Made by a program: the position numbers and the translations under genes
Origin: CAVURW01 sp963743595
GTDB taxonomy: Bacteria > Verrucomicrobiota > Verrucomicrobiia > Methylacidiphilales > UBA1321
Direction of reading: 5' to 3'
DNA: 7,078 nt
Assembly (NCBI GenBank): GCA_963743595.1
Contig: CAVURW010000221.1
Location: 1-7,078, forward strand
The notes under the pieces: generated by a model
Databases searched by the model: none
The model's input: only the letters and a program-made list of their open reading frames with translations
What the model was told of the DNA's origin: nothing
In this document: positions 1 through 6,859 of the stretch, one piece after another
How the letters are laid out: every line of letters begins with the position of its first letter
Numbering within the stretch: position 1 is the first letter of the stretch

Positions 1-11
1 GAAAAAAGTCT

Positions 12-38
12 TTGGCGTAACGTTTAGGCCAATATAAC
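12..38 (+). promoter_or_regulatory. Possible sigma-70-type promoter for the TPR-RDD pair
   Basis: A TATAAC hexamer at 33-38 matches five of six positions of the bacterial -10 consensus. A weaker TTGGCG at 12-17 could be the -35 box, with a 15-bp spacer that is shorter than the usual 16-18. Transcription would begin near 45 and leave a leader of only about 12 nt before the ATG at 57, consistent with the absence of a Shine-Dalgarno sequence there. The heptamer TAACGTT, whose core AACGTT is palindromic, occurs at 18-24 and again at 35-41, overlapping the -10 box. Only 56 bases of upstream sequence are visible, so a promoter further left cannot be excluded. Confidence 0.3.
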
Positions 39-56
39 GTTGCCCCTGCGCGATTC

Positions 57-1844
57 ATGAATTTCCCAAGCCCTTCAGCACCGAACCGACCGGCACCGAA
101 GATCGAGAACGCCCCTCTCGATCCGGCGGCGTGGAAGCCTATGCTGGAGCGCCTGTCGTCGCAGGGCGATCCGGTGGGTCCTAAGAGCGTGGAGGTGATT
201 TACGCCGGCCTGGAGGAGTACCAGAAGGCCAAGCAGATGGCCCGACAGAACGGGGAAACCGCTCCAGAGTTTTCAAAGAACGCTGAGAACGCGTTTATTC
301 GGCTGAGCCGCGGCGTTAATAATTTTGTCATTTTTAAGGAGATCGGCCTGTATTACATGCGTGACTTAGAGATGCCGAAGGTGGCAATCGCGCATTTTGA
401 AAGAGCGTTGCGGTTGGGTGCTCAAGAAAAAGAAGTGGGACCGCTTATCGAGGTGGCAACCGTGGCGTCGCAGCGGCAAGCACGCGAGCATGGCGGAACC
501 GGTCATGGCGCTAAGAACATGGGCGTGACTGAGGGGCACCGCCGTCGTCCAGACTTACAGGAGATCATGACGACCACGGGTCGCGCGGCCATGGCGTTCG
601 TGCCGAAAGAGCCGAAGATCGTGGAAGAGCACCGGGCTCCCGTTTTAGGTGGGGATGAAGACCGCGTTAATCCGGGCGATTACATTGAACGGGCGAATGA
701 TTTGATTCAGCAAAAACGGCTGTCTCAGTCGGCAGACCTCCTGTTAAAAGCGGGGGAGAGCGCTGCTGTCAATAAGACGGAGATGTGGCAGTCTTGGACG
801 ACTCTGGGGCAGGCGTTCTTTCTAGCGGGAAATTATCCTGAAGCAGAAGACGCTTACCACCAGGCGAGTATATTTCGGTCCGAAACCATGAGCAGCTTTT
901 TCAATCTGGGCCTAGCCCAGCAGATGAATGGCAAGTATATGGATGCGGTCAATTCCTACAACCAAGCGGATGTTCTCGGGCCAGATAACCCGAAGGTGTG
1001 GTGCAATCTGGGAGCCGTTTACTTCCAGCTCGGCGAGTTTAAACGCGCTGAAATGGCTCTGCGCAAGACTTTGCAAATCAAGCCCGATTACGGTCGGGCG
1101 TGGGATAATCTGGCGGCTTCCCTGGGTGCGATGGGCCAAGCTCGAGACGCCATTTTAGCTTGTCGTGAAGCGATTAAATATCGGCCCGATTCTGCGGATA
1201 CCTGGTTTAAATTTGGGGCTTTGTGCTTTGCAGAAGGGATGTTCGGAGAGGCCATCGAGGCATTCAACCGCTCGCGTAAGGACGATATATTTGCGGCTCA
1301 ATCGTGGTCGTATCTTTCCATGTGTTACGCGGGTATTGAGAAGCCAGACGAGGCCGAAGATTCGATCCGCAAGGTCCTAGCCTTAGATCCAAAGTGCGGC
1401 CTGCTCTGGATGGCGTGGAATGCGTTGGGGCTTTGTCTTTACGATTCAGGCAAGTTTGATCGAGCGGTAATCGCTTACACTGCGGCGACGACGAGCCAGG
1501 CGAACGAGCCGGAGACGTGGTTCAATCTGGGCCTAGCCCATAAAGCGCTCGGTCGATTGGATATGGCCCTACGCTGCTACGTCAAGGCGATCGAGCTGAG
1601 TCCTCAAGACAGTGAAGCGTGGCATAACTTGGCACAAATCTACTCAGAAATGGATCATAACGAGGAGGCGATCAGTGCCTATCAAAACGAGATTCAAGTG
1701 AATCCCCAGACGTTACGCGGTTGGTACGACATGGGCGTTTGTCTAGAACGCGTGGGACGTGCAGATGAGTCGAGAGCCGCCTTCGCACGCGCCAGTGAAC
1801 TGCAGTCGGCACGGGCGGCTTCAGCGCAAGCTGGCCCTTCTTAA
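57..1844 (+). CDS. Multi-TPR (tetratricopeptide repeat) scaffold protein, 595 aa
   Basis: This protein is built almost wholly of tetratricopeptide repeats, helical pairs that make protein-binding surfaces. I see one unit at about 91-121 and a near-continuous array from about 210 to 584. Clear units start near 244, 280, 314, 348, 382, 416, 450, 488, 520 and 554. Most open with a Trp or aromatic residue followed by xxLG or xxLA, and many close with a Pro after the second helix (IKPD, YRPD, LSPQ, VNPQ). The N-terminal 25 residues are Pro/Ala rich. Residues about 140-205 are a Gly/His/Arg-rich, probably disordered linker. There is no signal peptide or membrane segment, so a cytoplasmic adaptor is likely. 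The binding partner cannot be read from the sequence. The ATG at 57 has no Shine-Dalgarno sequence but is the first in frame and gives full repeat coverage. The GYF_2-RDD gene follows after 22 bp, so partnership with that membrane protein is a reasonable inference. Confidence 0.93.
   Translation: MNFPSPSAPNRPAPKIENAPLDPAAWKPMLERLSSQGDPVGPKSVEVIYAGLEEYQKAKQMARQNGETAPEFSKNAENAFIRLSRGVNNFVIFKEIGLYYMRDLEMPKVAIAHFERALRLGAQEKEVGPLIEVATVASQRQAREHGGTGHGAKNMGVTEGHRRRPDLQEIMTTTGRAAMAFVPKEPKIVEEHRAPVLGGDEDRVNPGDYIERANDLIQQKRLSQSADLLLKAGESAAVNKTEMWQSWTTLGQAFFLAGNYPEAEDAYHQASIFRSETMSSFFNLGLAQQMNGKYMDAVNSYNQADVLGPDNPKVWCNLGAVYFQLGEFKRAEMALRKTLQIKPDYGRAWDNLAASLGAMGQARDAILACREAIKYRPDSADTWFKFGALCFAEGMFGEAIEAFNRSRKDDIFAAQSWSYLSMCYAGIEKPDEAEDSIRKVLALDPKCGLLWMAWNALGLCLYDSGKFDRAVIAYTAATTSQANEPETWFNLGLAHKALGRLDMALRCYVKAIELSPQDSEAWHNLAQIYSEMDHNEEAISAYQNEIQVNPQTLRGWYDMGVCLERVGRADESRAAFARASELQSARAASAQAGPS
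900..919 (+). repeat. 20-nt exact repeat within the TPR gene, copy 1
   Basis: These 20 bases, encoding the FNLGLA segment of one TPR unit, recur identically at 1521-1540, 621 bp (207 codons, about six TPR units) downstream. The sequence includes TGGGC-CTA-GCCCA, a short perfect inverted repeat with a 3-nt loop. In this copy the flanking bases extend it to CTGGGC-CTA-GCCCAG. Other TPR units in the gene do not share this DNA identity. Confidence 0.85.
1521..1540 (+). repeat. 20-nt exact repeat within the TPR gene, copy 2
   Basis: This is the second identical copy of the segment at 900-919. It again encodes FNLGLA at the start of a TPR unit (residues about 489-494). The identity stops immediately outside the 20 bases. 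Confidence 0.85.
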
Positions 1845-1866
1845 AAAGTGAGCTTATAGTGCAGGG

Positions 1867-2586
1867 ATGGATGCAGTAGACCGTTCCTTCTTCATTCGGG
1901 GCGACGATGGGACGGAGTATGGTCCCGTAGAGCTGACGGAATTACGGGAGTGGGTGCGTGAAAATCGTGCAGGTCTCGGCACGCTCGTTAAGGCTGATGA
2001 ACCGGAATCGGGCTGGAAACTGTGGCAGGAGTTTCCGGAGCTCGTGGTGTTATTGGCAGAGCTGCAATCGCGCGGGCCTGTGGCTACCCGTCCCGATTTG
2101 GTCTATGCGCCGTTCATCCGACGATTGGCCGCAGCGATCCTGGACCTAACGTTTGCGCTCATCCTTTTTTTTCCTGTCTCCATGATCTACCTAACGACGC
2201 TGCCCCCTTCTAGCCAGGAGACGATTTTCCTTTTTGGATTGAGACCCGACTCGTTCAACGTAAAGGACGATGCCATCCCACCAGAAGTGGATAATTTCAA
2301 GGTATTGTTTTTTGCATTAGGCGTCGTCTATTTGACGAGTTTTGTAACTGCACACGGCAAGACGCCGGGCAAAGCGCTTTTGGGACTGAAAGTCATTTCG
2401 GAAGACGGGGGGCTGCCCAGCATGGGCCAAAGCTTAAAGCGAGCACTGGTCTTCATCATCCTGCTCGCCTACATCTTGGCCAACCCGAAATTGCTTCCGA
2501 TCGTCGGTCCACTTTACTTCTACATCAATCTACAGAAGCGCTCGTTCCACGATTACTGGGCGAGAACGTTTGTTGTGAAGGGCTAA
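1867..2586 (+). CDS. GYF_2 domain-RDD family integral membrane protein, 239 aa
   Basis: This is a two-part protein. Residues about 8-65 match the GYF_2 (DUF4339) pattern: an aromatic-rich first strand, then EYGPVELTELREWV, then TLVKADE and a Trp-containing GWKLW. GYF-type domains are expected to bind peptides, often proline-rich ones. Residues about 82-237 are an RDD domain. Its features are the FIRRLAAAILD signature (Arg85/86, Asp93) leading into a first membrane helix (about 87-111), a second helix (about 145-163), TPGKALLGLKV (167-176), further hydrophobic helices at about 192-220, and the closing HDYWARTFVV (His228-Asp229). RDD proteins are small membrane proteins; some are linked to ion transport, but most have no known function. 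The GYF_2 part should face the cytoplasm. The gene starts 22 bp after the TPR gene on the same strand and probably shares its transcript. The GYF_2 domain might bind the TPR protein's proline-rich N-terminus, which is speculation. The ATG at 1867 has no well-spaced ribosome binding site. Confidence 0.92.
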   Translation: MDAVDRSFFIRGDDGTEYGPVELTELREWVRENRAGLGTLVKADEPESGWKLWQEFPELVVLLAELQSRGPVATRPDLVYAPFIRRLAAAILDLTFALILFFPVSMIYLTTLPPSSQETIFLFGLRPDSFNVKDDAIPPEVDNFKVLFFALGVVYLTSFVTAHGKTPGKALLGLKVISEDGGLPSMGQSLKRALVFIILLAYILANPKLLPIVGPLYFYINLQKRSFHDYWARTFVVKG

Positions 2587-2592
2587 CTAATA

Positions 2593-2611
2593 CGACTGGG
2601 CTACCCGGACG
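2593..2611 (+). terminator. Candidate hairpin terminator after the GYF_2-RDD gene
   Basis: Six bases after the stop codon, CGACTGGG-CTA-CCCGGACG can fold into an eight-position stem (2593-2600 with 2604-2611) with one A/A mismatch, one G-U wobble and a 3-nt loop. What follows is only moderately T-rich (CATATTTGCTT), so it is weak as an intrinsic terminator. In the 63-bp gap between the convergent genes it is the only plausible stop signal I see. The wobble is lost on the other strand, so it would serve the plus-strand transcript better than the minus-strand one. Confidence 0.3.
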
Positions 2612-2649
2612 CATATTTGCTTCGTCAAGACGGAATTATTTATCGATCT

Positions 2650-4554
2650 TCACTTGGCATCAATCAGCTTATTCAGCCGCTCCCGCTGTTCGGACGTGAG
2701 GCTCCAATGCCCACTCTTCTCAATACTTTGAATCAGGTTTGTCTCGTCGCATTTTTCATTAGCCGGTGTTGGCTCGTCTTCAATGGCCAAATACTTTTGC
2801 TTGGAAATCCGCTCCAGTGCCGTAATCGCAGGCTCAACACAAGTGGAATCGGAATGTGCTTCCAGAATACGGATGGCGTGAAAGAGAGCGTCTGGGTAAG
2901 TCTCTTGATTCACGCGGTTTTTTATAAAAGGCAAAGCTGCATCATTCCATCGATCGTCAAAAACCTGTAAAATCCAATCATTAAACCGAGGCTCTTTGCG
3001 TGACTCGATTTCGCTTTCCAGGCTCGCCAGCGCAGTTGCACTATTGCACCGGATAGAGAAGCTTCGATAGGCGATTTGATCGGAGCAAATAACTTTAGAA
3101 TTAATCAGATTCTGTTGGTAAAACGCCTCCACATCGGGAAGCAAGTCGGGCGTTCCATAGCGATTGACCAGGGTCAAGAGATAGCTGTCTTCAACGTAGG
3201 GCTTGCGTAGCTTTTGCCGAAAGGTCTCGGTCAACTCGGGAATGGGTTGATCCGGTAAGGCCTCGTCGCCGATGGGATTAGGGTAATGAATGTGAGGGTT
3301 GGTGTAATAGAGCGACGTGTCTCGTTTAATGTCGGCTATCACCAGTGGGCGAGCCCGATTCGGTGCAACTTTACTGAGGAGTTCCAAAGCTTGTGGATCA
3401 TATTCCGGCGCGTCGGCCGTTTTCTCAACTGCGGGAACCAAGTCTTTGTAAGCGTCTAGGGTATCTCGCATAGAAAGCTGCCCGTTCCACCTCGCCACCA
3501 GTTCTTGCCGATCATTGCGTGAAAGGTCCATTTGATGGGCTGTCACTTCTTTACGAAACTCTTCGTCCTGCGGACTTAATCGCAGCGCCGCCCAATAAGC
3601 TGACGCGGCTATGGGACCCTTGCCTCCCGACGCATCCAAAGCCGCATGGATGATCTCCTTTTGACGATCGGAAAGGCCTGGTTTCACTACAACTCCGTTT
3701 AAATCTGCTATCAAGCCATCGTAAATTGATCCACCTTCCAGATAGGTGTAAAGGTACACAACCAATTGGTTGAGCAGTGGCTTTCCTTTCTTGACACAGT
3801 CCAAAAGTAGGGCCGCCGAGGCCTTACGATCGGGTGGCACGCCAAAAGCGAACGCAGCGGCACATCCCGGCCCATTGCATCCCTCTTCTAAAAAAGGTGC
3901 CAACTCCTTCAGAGCCGCTGGCGTGCCTAGAAACCAGAGTTTGTTACATTCGGTAAACACCTCCGTCTGAGCAGGAAAGTTGTCTTGATCACTGGATTCT
4001 GGCTTCGCGAATAGAGCCCGTGCCTCCTGAAGAACGGCCTCCTCGTCGGCTGGAGTTATTGGATCTATCGTAAAGGTAACCTTGTTTGAAACAAGTGATG
4101 CTGGCGGGTTTCCACCGAAATTTTGGGCAGTTGTCACAAATATTGTATAGGTGCCGGTATGGTTGAACGAATACAGCTGGTTTATTGACGTGACTACGCT
4201 ATTTGGTGCTGGCTCATTGTAATTTCCAAACTGATGTTTGTACAAAAATGGATCGAAGTTCATGCACCACGCATAAATGGAGTTGACCAAGGGCTTATTT
4301 TTTTCGTCAAAGCCGTAGAAGCAATAGCCATTGCTATAGTTGGTTCGGTCATAGGGAAAAATGAGCGTGGCGGGGATTTCTTCCCCGAGGAAAAAATGAT
4401 CTTTTGGCAAGGAAAGCTTCAGTTGCATTTTCGCCGGTTGGTGGTCGCGAATGGTCTGCCAGTCCGGCATAGAATTCGAATCAGCAAAGAGCCAGGGAGT
4501 AAGAACCACGAGCAAAATGATTCCGATCCAGGAGCGTTTGGTAAATCGGTTCAT
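2650..4554 (-). CDS. Exported protein of unknown family: beta-sandwich-like N-terminus plus long helical C-terminus, 634 aa
   Basis: I do not recognise a named family. From the chosen ATG (4552-4554) the protein opens with a textbook signal peptide: MNRFTKR, a hydrophobic core at about 9-23, and likely cleavage after Ala24 (LFA/DS). Residues about 42-164 look like an Ig-like or other beta-sandwich domain, with strand-like segments such as MQLKLSLP, a GEEIPATLIF stretch, TGTYTIFV and SNKVTFTI. From about 168 to the end it is mostly alpha-helical, with short helical blocks reminiscent of HEAT-like or solenoid repeats, and no membrane segment. The mature protein has ten cysteines, including a GCNGPGC pair, which fits disulfide formation outside the cytoplasm. 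The frame extends 50 codons further upstream (to 4704). I rejected that extension because it would bury the signal peptide behind a basic stretch of no recognisable character. The gene lies on the same strand as the GT-C-like gene, after a 186-bp gap. A role at the cell surface or periplasm is inferred; the activity is unknown. Confidence 0.88.
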   Translation of the reverse strand: MNRFTKRSWIGIILLVVLTPWLFADSNSMPDWQTIRDHQPAKMQLKLSLPKDHFFLGEEIPATLIFPYDRTNYSNGYCFYGFDEKNKPLVNSIYAWCMNFDPFLYKHQFGNYNEPAPNSVVTSINQLYSFNHTGTYTIFVTTAQNFGGNPPASLVSNKVTFTIDPITPADEEAVLQEARALFAKPESSDQDNFPAQTEVFTECNKLWFLGTPAALKELAPFLEEGCNGPGCAAAFAFGVPPDRKASAALLLDCVKKGKPLLNQLVVYLYTYLEGGSIYDGLIADLNGVVVKPGLSDRQKEIIHAALDASGGKGPIAASAYWAALRLSPQDEEFRKEVTAHQMDLSRNDRQELVARWNGQLSMRDTLDAYKDLVPAVEKTADAPEYDPQALELLSKVAPNRARPLVIADIKRDTSLYYTNPHIHYPNPIGDEALPDQPIPELTETFRQKLRKPYVEDSYLLTLVNRYGTPDLLPDVEAFYQQNLINSKVICSDQIAYRSFSIRCNSATALASLESEIESRKEPRFNDWILQVFDDRWNDAALPFIKNRVNQETYPDALFHAIRILEAHSDSTCVEPAITALERISKQKYLAIEDEPTPANEKCDETNLIQSIEKSGHWSLTSEQRERLNKLIDAK

Positions 4555-4584
4555 AGAGGTAGTTGCGCGAGGAAGGTGGACCCA

Positions 4585-4637
4585 TTTTGATTTCTCCCGT
4601 TGCATCGGGAGTCGGCGATAACTGTCCGGAATCAAAA
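4585..4637 (-). other. Nested inverted repeats in the leader of the exported-protein gene
   Basis: An 8-bp perfect inverted repeat (TTTTGATT at 4585-4592 and AATCAAAA at 4630-4637, plus-strand reading) encloses a second perfect stem, CTCCCG-TTGCAT-CGGGAG, at 4594-4611. Read on the minus strand, the outer stem uses the T-rich run that directly follows the terminator-like hairpin at 4641-4660, so the two structures could compete. This lies 31-83 bases before the ATG at 4554. Repeats of this size are not rare by chance in about 190 bases. The arrangement is seen in the sequence; a regulatory role is inference. Confidence 0.35.
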
Positions 4638-4660
4638 AGTGTTCGGCGAGGCGACCGAAC
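4634..4660 (-). terminator. Candidate intrinsic terminator after the GT-C-like gene
   Basis: On the minus strand a perfect 6-bp stem (GTTCGG/CCGAAC, 8-nt loop, 4641-4660) is followed after two bases by five T residues (4634-4638), about 80 nt past the stop codon of the membrane-protein gene. It has the shape of a short rho-independent terminator, although the stem is brief and the T run is not immediately adjacent. If real, it would end the membrane-protein transcript or attenuate expression of the exported-protein gene. No strong promoter is visible between it and that gene. A TTGACA at 4692-4697 (minus strand) has no good -10 partner at 16-18 bp. Confidence 0.35.
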
Positions 4661-4740
4661 CGTCCCCTTTTCAAGCCCTCGCGATGAAATTTGTCAAGAA
4701 GCATCCAGATGTCGCTCCGTTTGCCCCAGGCGCGATTCGA

Positions 4741-6840
4741 TTACCGCGCCGAATTCTTACGGATCCAGATTCCCACCGGCCGATCGGGGTTATCGGAGAT
4801 CCAACGCCAATCGTAATCCTGCGCAATTTGGCTGTTGATGCGGTTCCACAGCTCGCCGTTATCGTTCTCTCGGTTGTCGCGCGGTTGCCAAATGATGTAA
4901 ATAACCCCGCCTGGAGTTACGCCGGTCAGCCACGACCTCACGTTTGGTAAGTCGCCGCTGTAGAAGTGTTTCATTGTCTCAAAAGTGTTCTCCAAATCGG
5001 AGCGATCTTTCCGAATGGAGAGCTCAATCCACGGTGCGCCGCAGAGGGTGTGCTGGCCGGTGAACGTGGAAAAAACGAGTGCGGGCGTACCGAGATTCGG
5101 GTCGCTTTCGATCAACACGCCGTGCGGCAAAATCTGAACGACCATCAGGAGGTTTCGCTCCCATTGCCGCACCTGAAGGTCGTCCCCTTCGTGAACGCCG
5201 GATTCGGAAATGAGCCAGCCGAGCCCGTTCATCTCGCCAAAATGGATCGGTTTGTTATCGGCGTAATAGCCGCCGTAGATATACACGTTCCCGACTAAAG
5301 CGAGAGTCAGAGGCACCAGCGCCATGCCGAGCCATACGGGGACTTTTCGGCGCTCCGTGTGTTGAAATCCCAGGCACATGAGGCCGGTGACCATCATGAA
5401 ATGAAAGACCCAGGGCCAAGTCTCGAACGTTGTGCGATACACTTCGTAGGCGCCGCCATTGTCTTTAAACCGAAGCCAAATGGTCGCCCAAACGGTAGTG
5501 GCTGATACCAGAAGCATGAAGCGCACGAGCGGTAATTTCTGGATTCGCGCGCAGGGCCAGACCACGCACAGGGCCGCGGGAAACATCAGGAAGAACCAGT
5601 TGCTAGCGGGCACACCGATGGTCACCCAATCGATCCCAATTTCGGGCCGATTCGAAAGGATGTAGGTGATCGCGCCGGGTGCCACGAGAACTGCTGCGGC
5701 TGCGGCGCAGGTCGTGGTGAAAATCCACTCGGCATTATTCGGAATCCACATCTGCACATGGCTCACTTTGGCGACGCTCCAGGTCGTTCGAAGCACCGGC
5801 CAACTTCGATAGAGCACCCACAGCACGGCAAAGACCAATTGCAACGGCGCGGTCCAGGGATTGGCGATGAAGAGGACAAAGGGTGAAGCGACAATCACGG
5901 CCACGCAGACGCGATCTGGCAGCGAGCCGCGCTCTGCCCGCTCACTTAGGGCGACCGCCAGGAGCGCGTAGGAGAGAATGAGAAACGTGCTCAGGGGCGG
6001 GTGGAAATCGCCGATGACGATGCTATAGGCGGCGAAATCCATGGGAGCATCGACTTGGCTGGCCCCCATGGTTTGAATGAGCAATCGACCGAAGGGCGAG
6101 AGGTACGCCGTATTCGGGCCGGGCTGCTGGGCATAGCTCCCCACGCAGCGCATGGGCACAGTAAATCCGGGTCGATCCACGCCCATGAATGGCGTTAATA
6201 ACGAAGCGCCATTACCGCCAATGGCGAAAAAGATCACCGCCACGTAGGGCAAGATCCGCGCTTGCGTGTAGACCTCCAGGGCCATGCCCACGGCAGCCGT
6301 GGTGTAGCCGACGATGCAGCAATAGGCGAGCTGGTAGGTGAGCGCGCAACTGCACCCAAACGCGCGGTGCACCCACGCTCCGCAGTAATATTGAAAGACG
6401 GCGTACGTATCGAGTTTCGAGCCGTGAACCCAAATGTCGTTCATCGGGAGGCCATTGCCTTCGCAGGCGGAGGTGAGGATGGAAAGATCTCGCAAGGTGT
6501 CTGAATGCGGAAACAGATCGGGGTAGGAGACGCGCCAGAAAAGGCAGATGAGGAAGCCGACCATGAAGTATTTCAGGACGTTCTCGTTGAGCGTGCGCAA
6601 CCAGCCGTGGCGATCGAGCAGCCATAATGTTCCGATCGTCATGGGCAACCAAATCCATGATGGATTTCTGAGCGCCACGAAATGCTCTAGGAAAAAGAGC
6701 GCAAGAAACAGCACCATCGGAAACAAACAAAAGTGCAGATAAAACGGCAAGCGCGGAACCAGCCGTTGACCTGCCAAGCCGAGCCCGATCAGATTGAGCA
6801 GGAGCAGCGCCAGCTGTAAGAAGTCCGCTAAATTAGCCAT
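4741..6840 (-). CDS. Polytopic membrane protein, DUF2298 ('YYY')-like, probable GT-C superfamily, 699 aa
   Basis: This is a large inner-membrane protein with roughly 14 hydrophobic segments between residues 4 and 520 and a soluble C-terminal domain from about 525 to 699. Between helices about 4 and 5, residues 103-162 carry R-xxx-PDL, an Asp at 114, then DIWVHGSKLDTYAVFQYY and RAFG followed by a hydrophobic run. At 277-286 there is GDFHPPLSTF before another helix. This order resembles DUF2298 proteins, where PDL and an acidic loop, P-DPW-G-YYY and GDLHAH occur in the same places. The C-terminal STFTG (591-595) and PGGVIYIIW (643-651) also recall that family's tail. DUF2298 is placed among GT-C-type transferases that use lipid-linked donors, but substrates are generally unknown. 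I did no profile search, so the family call is tentative. The ATG at 6838-6840 lies 19 bp after the preceding gene's stop. A longer in-frame start at 6978 would overlap that paralogous gene and put a charged, non-hydrophobic 46-residue tail before the first membrane helix. There is no Shine-Dalgarno sequence. Confidence 0.9.
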   Translation of the reverse strand: MANLADFLQLALLLLNLIGLGLAGQRLVPRLPFYLHFCLFPMVLFLALFFLEHFVALRNPSWIWLPMTIGTLWLLDRHGWLRTLNENVLKYFMVGFLICLFWRVSYPDLFPHSDTLRDLSILTSACEGNGLPMNDIWVHGSKLDTYAVFQYYCGAWVHRAFGCSCALTYQLAYCCIVGYTTAAVGMALEVYTQARILPYVAVIFFAIGGNGASLLTPFMGVDRPGFTVPMRCVGSYAQQPGPNTAYLSPFGRLLIQTMGASQVDAPMDFAAYSIVIGDFHPPLSTFLILSYALLAVALSERAERGSLPDRVCVAVIVASPFVLFIANPWTAPLQLVFAVLWVLYRSWPVLRTTWSVAKVSHVQMWIPNNAEWIFTTTCAAAAAVLVAPGAITYILSNRPEIGIDWVTIGVPASNWFFLMFPAALCVVWPCARIQKLPLVRFMLLVSATTVWATIWLRFKDNGGAYEVYRTTFETWPWVFHFMMVTGLMCLGFQHTERRKVPVWLGMALVPLTLALVGNVYIYGGYYADNKPIHFGEMNGLGWLISESGVHEGDDLQVRQWERNLLMVVQILPHGVLIESDPNLGTPALVFSTFTGQHTLCGAPWIELSIRKDRSDLENTFETMKHFYSGDLPNVRSWLTGVTPGGVIYIIWQPRDNRENDNGELWNRINSQIAQDYDWRWISDNPDRPVGIWIRKNSAR

Positions 6841-6859
6841 GGCTGGGTTGTTTGAATCA

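Noticed and set aside
2617..2970. A 117-codon plus-strand open frame starting in the convergent intergenic gap
   Set aside because: It is antisense to the end of the exported-protein gene, has no ribosome binding site and no family-like features. Its hydrophobic patches look like reverse-strand translation.
4641..4660. Terminator-like hairpin considered as a CRISPR or small-RNA element
   Set aside because: There is one copy only, with no repeat-spacer periodicity. It is better described as a possible terminator.
4692..4697. Perfect TTGACA -35-like hexamer on the minus strand upstream of the exported-protein gene
   Set aside because: At 16-18 bp spacing the best partner is TTGAAA, a poor -10 match, so I did not call a promoter.
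4555..4704. A 50-codon N-terminal extension of the exported protein (start at 4704, or Met at 4603-4605)
   Set aside because: It would place a basic tail before a well-formed signal peptide. The stretch shows no domain character and coincides with the inverted repeats of the leader.
4234..4950. Plus-strand open frames of 91-118 codons opposite the exported-protein gene, the leader and the end of the membrane-protein gene
   Set aside because: They are antisense shadows of real genes or cross the intergenic gap, with no recognisable domain and no convincing start signal.
6212..6730. A 172-codon minus-strand open frame inside the membrane-protein gene
   Set aside because: It is Arg/His/Pro-rich out-of-frame translation of high-G+C coding DNA, fully inside a gene with strong membrane-protein character.
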